Shown one piece after another: positions 1 to 4,492 of a DNA stretch of 8,023 nucleotides. Within the stretch, counting starts at the first letter, position 1; every line of letters begins with the position of its first letter. The notes below the pieces were generated by a model. The model was given only the letters and a program-made list of their open reading frames with translations. It was not told where the DNA came from and did not search any database. Position numbers and translations under genes: made by a program. The stretch is from NCBI GenBank assembly GCA_959605275.1, contig CAUHFD010000128.1:1-8023 (forward strand), in the 5' to 3' direction. The DNA is from an uncultured Eubacteriales bacterium. GTDB taxonomy: Bacteria; Bacillota; Clostridia; Oscillospirales; Ruminococcaceae.

Positions 1-180
1 TTTATTGCGTTGCACCGAAGTGTGCAAAAGCAAAATAAAATAGTACTTCTGAAAATCAGCCGATAGGCTGTTTTGAAATCAATTCTATTTTTTATTGCGT
101 TGCACCGAAGTGTGCAAAAGCAAAATAAAATAGTACTTCTGAAAATCAGCCGATAGGCTGTTTTGAAATCAATTCTATTT
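1..180. repeat. Two perfect tandem copies of a 90-bp palindrome-rich unit
   Basis: Bases 1-90 and 91-180 are identical as read, and similarity stops after about 6 further bases (tttatt, then divergence). The window edge may truncate a longer array. Each unit holds a hairpin CAGCC-gata-GGCTG (57-70, again 147-160) flanked by AAAA and TTTT, which resembles an intrinsic terminator. The unit junction builds a second imperfect palindrome of about 49 nt (85-105 pairing with 112-133, centred on GCACcgaaGTGTGC), so the array alternates two hairpin types. I see no coding frame or CRISPR-like spacer. It is most simply a duplicated terminator region of a gene upstream of the window, but a repeat family is also possible. 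Confidence 0.9.
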
Positions 181-309
181 TTTATTTTATCCGTTTCGGT
201 GCGACAAAAGGAAGAATGAAAAAATCACTAAAAAAGAACGTAATAAAAAGATAAAACAAGAATAACTGCAAAATATGACGGTATATACGGAAAAAGGAGT
301 TTTTTTAAC
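181..309. other. AT-rich spacer without a recognisable gene
   Basis: This stretch is A-rich on the plus strand and has no credible ORF. The longest start with an AAGGA-like site, at 217, gives only 12 codons (MKKSLKKNVIKR). A short stretch around 188-203 (ccgtttcggtgc) loosely resembles the inverted gcaccgaag element of the 90-bp unit, suggesting a decayed third unit. Nothing else is supported. Confidence 0.5.
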
Positions 310-337
310 TTGAAAAGTCTGATTTTTGTGTTATAAT
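310..337 (+). promoter_or_regulatory. Sigma-A type promoter, TTGAAA-16-TATAAT with extended -10
   Basis: TTGAAA (310-315) is followed by a 16-bp spacer and TATAAT (332-337), preceded by TGT (329-331), an extended -10 motif. It points toward corA, about 540 bp downstream of the -10. It is the best promoter visible upstream of the corA leader ORF and sits exactly at the beginning of the first hairpin repeat. If used, it would give a long hairpin-rich 5' untranslated region. Confidence 0.6.
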
Positions 338-680
338 AACCTTGGAACGTGACCGAAATCAAAGATTTCGAACGTTCTCAAGAACATTGTTACACTGCTC
401 GCTTTGCTGCGCAAGTGGTATGTGTTATAATAACCTTGGAATACACGAAATCAAAGATTTCGAAGTCAACTGCAAGTCGAACGGGGCTTTGCACGGTTTT
501 CGGCTTTGCCGAAATGCCGCCGGTTATGATTGGCGGCAAGGGCGAAGCAAAACGTCGTCCGCTGACAAGCGGCGTCGTTAATAACCATTGGAACGTGACC
601 GAAATCGAAGATTTCGAACGTTCTGTGCCGTTTACGGCACGCAGAGCACTTGAAGCACTGCTCGTTTCACTGCGCAAAAA
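328..680 (+). repeat. Three related hairpin repeats upstream of corA
   Basis: Three copies begin with ATAACC(T/A)TTGGAA-like sequence followed by the hairpin CGAAATC-nnn-GATTTCG: copy A 328-414, copy B 421-579, copy C 580-677. A and C also share the outer stem GAACGT/ACGTTC and a similar 22-nt end (CACTGCTCG...CTGCGCAA, 393-414 and 656-677, 3 mismatches). A and B share 21 identical bases from TGTGTTATAATAACC onward. Additional hairpins are TTTCGGC-TTT-GCCGAAA (498-514), GCCGCC...GGCGGC (516-537), a bulged stem at 551-579, and GTGCCG-TTTA-CGGCAC (625-640). ORFs crossing the region have no plausible product. No transposase or target-site duplication is visible. I treat it as an intergenic palindromic repeat family rather than genes. 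Confidence 0.75.
404..431 (+). promoter_or_regulatory. Second promoter-like site, TTGCTG-16-TATAAT, in repeat copy B
   Basis: TTGCTG (404-409), a 16-bp spacer and TATAAT (426-431) preceded by TGT (423-425) form an acceptable extended -10 promoter directed at corA. The -10 part is identical to that at 329-340 because it belongs to the repeat. Activity is inferred only from the match. Confidence 0.4.
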
Positions 681-715
681 GGGTTAATATCAACAAGATT
701 ATTGGAGGTGGCGTT

Positions 716-802
716 GTGAGTCCTGACCCTGGGAGTAGAAATATCCATCATGATGTTTGTGACAGGTCGATCGGCGTCATCGTTTTAGCTACCTGCCGCT
801 GA
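716..802 (+). CDS. Candidate CorA leader peptide, 28 aa, MSPDPG... (Mg2+-sensing type)
   Basis: A GTG start at 716 lies 7 nt behind a perfect GGAGG (704-708), as good a ribosome binding site as any in the window. The frame gives 28 codons, beginning MSPDPGSRNIHHDV and ending VLATCR before TGA (800-802). The key feature is Pro-Asp-Pro at residues 3-5. Acidic/proline-rich N-termini such as MEPDP in the E. coli MgtL leader are known to make ribosomes fall apart at low Mg2+, which switches on the downstream Mg2+ transporter gene. Here the downstream gene is a CorA channel, 74 nt after the stop. Codons 10-13 overlap the left arm of a long-range stem (743-752), so early ribosome drop-off would free that arm to pair. 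I infer a cis-acting sensor; the peptide may have no function in trans. No M-box riboswitch consensus was recognised. It could instead be a chance ORF, but the strong binding site, PDP and location argue against this. Confidence 0.65.
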   Translation: MSPDPGSRNIHHDVCDRSIGVIVLATCR

Positions 803-840
803 ATACCGTTGCGTATTTTTACACATGATGGATGCATCGT
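743..840 (+). promoter_or_regulatory. Structured corA leader with 10-bp long-range stem
   Basis: ATCCATCATG (743-752) is perfectly complementary to CATGATGGAT (824-833). The enclosed region can form CAGGT/ACCTG (763-767 with 790-794) containing CGAT/ATCG, and AATAC-cgttgc-GTATT (802-817), making a multibranched domain. The right arm of the long stem overlaps a weak alternative hairpin GATG-gatg-CATC (827-838) followed by the T-rich GTTTGTTT. A ribosome on the leader ORF would decide which forms. The pairing is read directly. Its role as attenuator or anti-attenuator is inference, and Rho-dependent control is equally possible. Confidence 0.5.
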
Positions 841-876
841 TTGTTTGCTGAATTTTGTGTAAAGGAGACAGGTAAT

Positions 877-1809
877 ATGCTGAATTATTACAAAACCATT
901 GAAAATAAGATTTGCCGAATTGATAAGCTGGAAGAGGGTTGCTGGGTTAATGTTGTCAGCCCGACCGAAGAAGAAATCCAATATTTAATTGATGGATTGA
1001 AACTGGATGCGGGATTTGTTCGGTCTTCTCTTGACGAGGAAGAGAGTTCCCGTATTGAAAGCGAAGATGATCAGACTTTACTGATCATTGACACTCCTAA
1101 GGCAACAACCGAATCGCAGAATACGATTTTATATACGACTATGCCGATGGGGATTATTATTACGAATACTTTTTTGGTGACGATTTGCCTTTCTGAATGT
1201 GCGGTATTGCAGGAAGTTGCAGACGGCATGGTTCGCAACATACAGACGCATCTGAAAACCAGATTTATTTTTTCCCTGTTATTACGTATTGCAACTCGCT
1301 ATTTACAATATTTAAAGCAGATTGACAAGATTTCCAACATGGTAGAAGGGCAGCTTCATAAATCCATGCGAAATAAAGAATTGATTCAGTTATTGGGACT
1401 TGAAAAATCACTGGTTTATTTTTCTACTTCGCTCAAATCAAATGAAGTGACCTTGGAAAAATTACTGCGCGGCAGAGTGATCAAGCTTTACGAAGAAGAC
1501 CAGGATTTATTAGAAGACGTATTGATTGAGGTAAAACAGGCGATTGAAATGTCTAACATTTATTCCAGTATTTTATCCGGAACGATGGATGCTTTTGCCT
1601 CGATCATTTCGAATAATTTAAATATCGTCATGAAAGTGCTGGCGGCAGTTACCATTTTGATGTCAATACCTACTATTGTTTCCAGTTTTTACGGCATGAA
1701 TGTTGACAATTTGCCGTTTCCGAATTTCTGGTTTCCGGTTGCTTTGTCAGCAGGTGTCGTTGGTGTTGTTGCGCTGATTCTTGTTAAAATGAATATGTTT
1801 AGTAAATAA
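877..1809 (+). CDS. corA: CorA-family magnesium (divalent cation) channel, 310 aa
   Basis: CorA proteins are homopentameric inner-membrane channels for Mg2+, sometimes Co2+ or Ni2+, with a large cytoplasmic funnel. The family signature GMN is present at residues 273-275 (FYGMNVDNLPFP), directly after the first membrane segment (about 251-270, VMKVLAAVTILMSIPTIVSS) and before the second (about 285-304). The N-terminal domain has the usual WVNVVSPTEEEI pattern at 23-34 and an acidic stretch (DEEESSRIESEDD, 53-65), followed by the long helical stalk region (about 130-250). The length of about 310 aa is normal. I choose ATG 877 because AAAGGAG (861-867) lies 9 nt upstream. An in-frame ATG at 832 has no binding site and lies inside the leader stem. 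The C-terminus (KMNMFSK) is less basic than the KKKxW-like end of many CorA proteins. It is a single-gene unit ended by the terminator at 1848-1889, and regulation by the upstream leader peptide is likely. Confidence 0.93.
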   Translation: MLNYYKTIENKICRIDKLEEGCWVNVVSPTEEEIQYLIDGLKLDAGFVRSSLDEEESSRIESEDDQTLLIIDTPKATTESQNTILYTTMPMGIIITNTFLVTICLSECAVLQEVADGMVRNIQTHLKTRFIFSLLLRIATRYLQYLKQIDKISNMVEGQLHKSMRNKELIQLLGLEKSLVYFSTSLKSNEVTLEKLLRGRVIKLYEEDQDLLEDVLIEVKQAIEMSNIYSSILSGTMDAFASIISNNLNIVMKVLAAVTILMSIPTIVSSFYGMNVDNLPFPNFWFPVALSAGVVGVVALILVKMNMFSK

Positions 1810-1847
1810 AAATGAAAGATCGTATATTGCGAAAAACATGGGCATAT

Positions 1848-1889
1848 AACAATAAAAACTCCCAATTGATAGTGGGAGTTTTTATTGTT
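1848..1889. terminator. Bidirectional intrinsic terminator between corA and the DUF378 gene
   Basis: A perfect 17-bp inverted repeat (1848-1864 with 1873-1889) surrounds an 8-nt loop. The core ACTCCCA/TGGGAGT is flanked by AAAAA on one side and TTTTT on the other, so it reads as a terminator in both directions. It lies 38 bp after the corA stop and 20 bp after the end of the convergent minus-strand gene. Confidence 0.93.
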
Positions 1890-1909
1890 ATTGTGAGATT
1901 GGTATGGGA

Positions 1910-2119
1910 TTAGTCGCGGCTTTCCAGTACATCATTTTTTCTGAAAAAAAGCGAAATGCACCATATACCGGCAAGCCCTACTAATGTATATATAATTCTG
2001 CTTACCAGCGCATCTTGTCCTCCGAATATCCAAGCAACGATGTCAAAGGCGAAAATGCCAATAGATCCCCAGTTAAGTGCACCGATAATCACAAGTAATA
2101 AAGCCAGTTTGTCCAGCAT
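1910..2119 (-). CDS. DUF378 (YuzA-like) small membrane protein, 69 aa
   Basis: The protein begins MLDKLALLLVIIGALNWG and contains the typical DUF378 features: the ALNWG motif (residues 14-18), FDIVAWIFGG (25-34) and SRIIYTLVGLAGIWCISL (40-57). It has two predicted membrane helices at about 4-22 and 42-59, with a short polar tail (RKNDVLESRD). The function of this family is unknown; it is common in Bacillota and other bacteria and of this size. The ATG at 2119 is preceded by AGAAAGGATG. A longer in-frame start at 2200 would add 27 residues that do not belong to the family, and I reject it. It is transcribed against corA and shares the terminator between them. Confidence 0.88.
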   Translation of the reverse strand: MLDKLALLLVIIGALNWGSIGIFAFDIVAWIFGGQDALVSRIIYTLVGLAGIWCISLFFRKNDVLESRD

Positions 2120-2180
2120 TTTTATTTCATCCTTTCTATTTCCTCTTTTATTGATTTGTTCATAAAAGATTTTCATTTGT

Positions 2181-2209
2181 ATTATAAACATTATTTTCAA
2201 AAATATTCA
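2181..2209 (-). promoter_or_regulatory. Possible promoter for the DUF378 gene
   Basis: On the minus strand TATAAT (plus-strand 2181-2186) lies about 60 bp before the start codon. The -35 at a 17-bp spacing is only TGAATA (plus-strand 2204-2209). A TTGAAA is nearby but too close (9 bp). It is weak, and called because no better candidate exists. Confidence 0.35.
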
Positions 2210-2222
2210 TTTGTGTTATAAT
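2194..2222 (+). promoter_or_regulatory. Promoter-like extended -10 (TGTTATAAT), upstream copy
   Basis: TTTTCA (2194-2199), 17 bp, TATAAT (2217-2222) preceded by TGT. The 15 bases TTTGTGTTATAATAA are identical to the site at the corA promoter (326-340). The -35 is poor, and activity would rest on the extended -10. Confidence 0.4.
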
Positions 2223-2390
2223 AAAAAGCAAAGCAGATGCTCTGCATCTGCTCGCCGAATGAATGCGGCTGAGACGGCACAAAGTTCCGACGTTTTTCTA
2301 TTGCAACAATAAATTGCGCTGTATAACAGCGCTTCCGCCACAGGCGGACATCAAAGCATTGCTTTGATGTAATTTATGTTATAATAAAAA
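2212..2390. repeat. Hairpin cluster with TGTTATAATAA motifs upstream of the NERD gene
   Basis: Four perfect hairpins with 3-nt loops follow one another: AGCAGATGC-tct-GCATCTGCT (2232-2252), GCGCTGT-ata-ACAGCGC (2316-2332), TCCGCC-aca-GGCGGA (2334-2348) and a 10-bp stem ACATCAAAGC/GCTTTGATGT with loop att (2348-2370). The cluster is bracketed by two TGTTATAATAAAAA motifs (-10 elements at 2217-2222 and 2380-2385), both directed at the NERD gene. The GC-rich hairpins contrast with the AT-rich flanks. No ORF is convincing. The architecture resembles the spacer upstream of corA although the hairpin sequences differ. Confidence 0.7.
2359..2385 (+). promoter_or_regulatory. Promoter-like extended -10 (TGTTATAAT), proximal copy for the NERD gene
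   Basis: TTGCTT (2359-2364), a 15-bp spacer and TATAAT (2380-2385) preceded by TGT lie about 90 bp before the NERD start codon. The short spacer is unusual, but the extended -10 is perfect. The -35 element is inside the last hairpin of the cluster. Confidence 0.4.
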
Positions 2391-2473
2391 ATAATGTATG
2401 ATATGTTTCAAAAGACCGTTCTCAAAAATTGAGTATCGGTGTTAATATTATAAAACCGGGAGAGATTATTTCA

Positions 2474-3142
2474 ATGAAAGATTACATGTGGGCATATGTT
2501 GGATTGATTGTGTTACTGCTGGTGATTGCGGGCATCATTTTATTGGTTCGTTATCGGAAAAAGCGTATTGAAAGATTAGGAGTAAAAGGCGAAAAAATGG
2601 TGGCTAAAATACTAAAGCCATGGGCATTGCTGCAAAATTATAAGGTGATTAATGATTTGTATCTGCCTTTGTATGATAAGACAACACAGATTGATCATGT
2701 TGTTATCGGCTTTTTCGGCATGATTGTAATTGAAACCAAGAATATGTGTGGCGAGGTGTATGGCGATCCGAAAGCGAAAGAATGGACCTATATCGTCGGA
2801 GAGAACAAGCGCAAACTGTATAATCCGCTTATGCAGAACCAGGCACACATTGATTGCATCCGGCACTGCTTGGCAAAAGAAAATATTTATAATATAACAA
2901 TTGATAATGTTGTGGTCTTTGCAAATAATAAAGTGCAGCTATATCTGCAAAAAGGTGATGGGATTGTCATAAAGCGCAAGCAATTAAAAAAGCTGCTGCA
3001 CAAATCCAGATATGAAAAAGACCGTGATGTAGATGTTGACCGGCTGTATCATGCGTTGTTGAAATATAGTGTGACCGATAAGTCCCGAATTAAACAACAC
3101 AATGACGGCGTTAAGGAGATGGCAAGAAATAATCAAAAATAA
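2474..3142 (+). CDS. Membrane-anchored NERD-domain protein, 222 aa
   Basis: NERD (nuclease-related) domains resemble PD-(D/E)XK-type nucleases and occur in diverse bacterial proteins, often with no proven function. Here residues 6-26 form one N-terminal membrane helix, followed by a basic RKKRIERLG segment, so the domain (about 36-160) is probably cytoplasmic. Visible family landmarks are GEKMVAKIL (39-47, conserved Glu40), TQIDHVVI (71-78, Asp74), IETKN (86-90, Glu87 and Lys89) and NPLMQNQAHI (117-126). The candidate active-site set is therefore intact. The C-terminal third is charged and lacks a recognised domain. ATG 2474 has GGGAGAG at 2458-2464; the longer TTG start at 2429 adds 15 residues and has no binding site. 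It may act on nucleic acid, but substrate and role are unknown. It stands alone, with a hairpin-rich spacer before it and the DUF218 gene after it. Confidence 0.85.
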   Translation: MKDYMWAYVGLIVLLLVIAGIILLVRYRKKRIERLGVKGEKMVAKILKPWALLQNYKVINDLYLPLYDKTTQIDHVVIGFFGMIVIETKNMCGEVYGDPKAKEWTYIVGENKRKLYNPLMQNQAHIDCIRHCLAKENIYNITIDNVVVFANNKVQLYLQKGDGIVIKRKQLKKLLHKSRYEKDRDVDVDRLYHALLKYSVTDKSRIKQHNDGVKEMARNNQK

Positions 3143-3225
3143 TTGTTGCATCCACTAATTTTTGATTTGTTATCGTTGATTGCGGATTGTTTCTTGAATC
3201 AATTGTATGGATAGGCGGCTCGACT

Positions 3226-3247
3226 AAAACAGGACAAGCTCCTTTTT
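3226..3247 (+). terminator. Weak terminator-like stem before the DUF218 gene
   Basis: AAAA(c)AGGA (3226-3234) can pair with TCCTTTTT (3240-3247) across a 5-nt loop, with one bulged C and a T-rich end. It lies 83 bp after the NERD stop and just upstream of the next ribosome binding site, so it may reduce read-through into the DUF218 gene. AGGACAAG here matches the start of the terminator after that gene. The stem is short and the call is tentative. Confidence 0.3.
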
Positions 3248-3272
3248 ATTGAAACAGAAAGGATGATCCGGT

Positions 3273-3953
3273 ATGGAGAGGAAAAAACGATTGAAAATAT
3301 GGCTGATTATATTGGCGTCTGTTTTTTTACTTGGCGTACTTTTTTTCATTTTTATTCAGATTTATGTAAATCGTTCTGCCAAAAACTATATTAGGACGCT
3401 TGACCATCTTGTGGGAGCAGACGCAGTCTTGGTGTTGGGGTCCAGGGTATATTCAGACGGCACGCCTTCTCTTTTGCTGCAAGGACGCCTGGATAAAGGG
3501 CTTGAAGTATACCAAAAAGGATTGGCACCTAAAATTATAGTAAGCGGTGATCACGGCACAAAAGAATACAACGAAGTTCGTGCCATGAAGCAATATTTGT
3601 TGGATAAAGGCGTTCCCGAGGAAGATATTTTTATGGATCATGCCGGATTTGATACTTATGACAGTATGTATCGGGCAAAAGATGTGTTCCAGGCGAAAAG
3701 TGTTATTATTGCAACACAAAAGTATCATATTTCCCGATCGGTCTATACTGCACGACGGCTGGGTTTGGAGGCGCAGGGATACCCTGCACCCGATATTGCC
3801 TATAAAAAGAATTATAATTATTTTCGGGAAAGTCTCGCAAAAGTCAAGGCGTTTTTGGATGTGGAAATATTTCGGCGTGCACCGAAATATTTAGGGGAGG
3901 CAATCCCGATTTCGGGCTCCGGCTTGCAGACAGAAGATGAAGCTGAATCATAG
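3273..3953 (+). CDS. SanA/YdcF-type DUF218 membrane protein, 226 aa
   Basis: DUF218 proteins (E. coli SanA, YdcF, ElyC) are envelope-associated. SanA affects vancomycin exclusion and ElyC affects peptidoglycan precursor metabolism, but the biochemical activity is not settled. Residues 9-31 form an N-terminal membrane helix after a basic start (MERKKRLK), so most of the protein should lie outside the cytoplasm. Family motifs are ADAVLVLGSRVYSDGTPS (49-66), LQGRLDKGLEVYQKG (69-83), KIIVSGDHG (87-95), EVRAMKQYLLDKGVP (101-115), TYDSMYRAKDVF (128-139) and ATQKYHISRSVYTARRLG (147-164). The length is close to SanA. The tail (about 205-226) is polar and acidic and looks dispensable. Start ATG 3273 follows AGAAAGGA (3256-3263). 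A role in cell-envelope integrity is an inference from the family; SanA orthology is not certain enough for a gene symbol. Confidence 0.87.
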   Translation: MERKKRLKIWLIILASVFLLGVLFFIFIQIYVNRSAKNYIRTLDHLVGADAVLVLGSRVYSDGTPSLLLQGRLDKGLEVYQKGLAPKIIVSGDHGTKEYNEVRAMKQYLLDKGVPEEDIFMDHAGFDTYDSMYRAKDVFQAKSVIIATQKYHISRSVYTARRLGLEAQGYPAPDIAYKKNYNYFRESLAKVKAFLDVEIFRRAPKYLGEAIPISGSGLQTEDEAES

Positions 3954-3965
3954 TGAGCGACAATA

Positions 3966-3992
3966 AAAGGACAAGTACTATGCTTGTCCTTT
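3966..3992 (+). terminator. Stem-loop after the DUF218 gene, first copy of a duplicated terminator
   Basis: AAAGGACAAG (3966-3975) pairs perfectly with CTTGTCCTTT (3983-3992) around a 7-nt loop, 12 bp after the stop. Only three Ts follow the stem region before CAG, so termination may be incomplete. CTTGTCCTTT can alternatively pair with AAAGGATAAG (4005-4014), and a run of nine Ts follows at about 4021-4029. The same 27 bp occur again at 4224-4250. Confidence 0.7.
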
Positions 3993-4223
3993 CAGTCTGT
4001 CGAAAAAGGATAAGTAACAGTTTTTTTTTAATTATGTCACGTAGGCGGACATGTGCCGCCGCAGTGACTCTTTGAAAGAAAACCAGCGGTGAGCAACGGC
4101 AAAGCCGTTTGCGGAACTGGTTTTCTTCGAAAAGGGGGAATCGGGGGAAAAACGCAGAGCAAGGTTTTACCGCAGCGATTGCGTTTGTCCTTCGAGAGCG
4201 TTGTCGACTTTGTCGACACGCTC
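3993..4223. repeat. Palindrome-rich spacer between duplicated terminators
   Basis: No gene is supported here. The stretch contains a nested hairpin GTCAC-gta-GGCGG-acatgtg-CCGCC-gca-GTGAC (4036-4068). Next is an 11-bp stem AAGAAAACCAG/CTGGTTTTCTT (4076-4086 with 4117-4127) enclosing ACGGC-aaa-GCCGT (4096-4108). A further long stem runs from 4187 (TTGTCCTT, GAGCGT, GTCGAC-ttt-GTCGAC) into the right-hand terminator copy. Short ORFs on both strands are by-products of the palindromes. The style matches the spacers upstream of corA and of the NERD gene. Confidence 0.7.
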
Positions 4224-4256
4224 AAAGGACAAGTACTATGCTTGTCCTTTTTGTTT
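4224..4256 (+). terminator. Intrinsic terminator, second copy of the duplicated stem-loop
   Basis: AAAGGACAAG (4224-4233) pairs with CTTGTCCTTT (4241-4250), followed by a T-rich tail (TTTTTGTTT), a better terminator than the copy 258 bp upstream. Its left arm can also pair with TTTGTCCTT at 4187-4195, giving two mutually exclusive folds. It lies upstream of the ilvE promoter and so most likely ends transcription from the DUF218 gene. Confidence 0.75.
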
Positions 4257-4333
4257 CCGAAGACAACTGTATATTTTTTGTATAACTATCCAAAAACTAA
4301 AAGGAAAAAAACAAGCATATAGGCATTTTTTTC

Positions 4334-4362
4334 TTGCCAAAAAAACAGAAAAGTGGTATGAT
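4334..4362 (+). promoter_or_regulatory. ilvE promoter, TTGCCA-17-TATGAT
   Basis: TTGCCA (4334-4339), a 17-bp spacer and TATGAT (4357-4362) make a good sigma-A promoter about 130 bp before the ilvE start codon. A small dyad GTAT-gatt-ATAC (4356-4367) overlaps the -10 and might be an operator. The roughly 120-nt leader has no T-box, leader ORF or convincing CodY box that I can see. TTGCA/TGCAA (4413-4417 with 4439-4443) is the only clear local pairing. Confidence 0.65.
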
Positions 4363-4492
4363 TATACATAATACAATAAATGAAATGACAGACCGATGAG
4401 CTGAATTTTCTATCTTGCAGTGATCTCCGGATATCTGATGCAAAAGCGGCTTGCCATCCATTTTAACAACTTCCGGAAAGGAATGAACTTTT

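Noticed and set aside
1..180. CRISPR array
   Set aside because: The repeat unit is 90 bp with no unique spacers between copies, and no cas genes are present.
342..687. Overlapping ORFs of 79-112 codons on both strands in the spacer before corA
   Set aside because: They run through hairpin repeats, resemble no protein family, have no ribosome binding site, and their sequence is explained by the repeats.
832..876. 15-residue longer corA start at ATG 832
   Set aside because: It has no Shine-Dalgarno, lies inside the leader stem, and the added residues do not fit the CorA N-terminus. ATG 877 has AAAGGAG at good spacing.
690..876. M-box or other known metal riboswitch (NiCo, yybP-ykoY) upstream of corA
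   Set aside because: I looked for the conserved cores of these classes and could not align them; only vague local matches exist. A covariance-model search would decide.
2429..2473. TTG start for the NERD gene at 2429
   Set aside because: No ribosome binding site precedes it and the extra 15 residues come from spacer sequence. ATG 2474 with GGGAGAG and the membrane helix right behind it is better.
4037..4322. Short ORFs (62 and 77 codons) in the spacer before ilvE
   Set aside because: They are products of large palindromes, with no family resemblance and no credible translation start.
4405..4420. CodY box upstream of ilvE (AATTTTCT...)
   Set aside because: Only the first 8 positions of the 15-nt CodY consensus match; the second half is absent.
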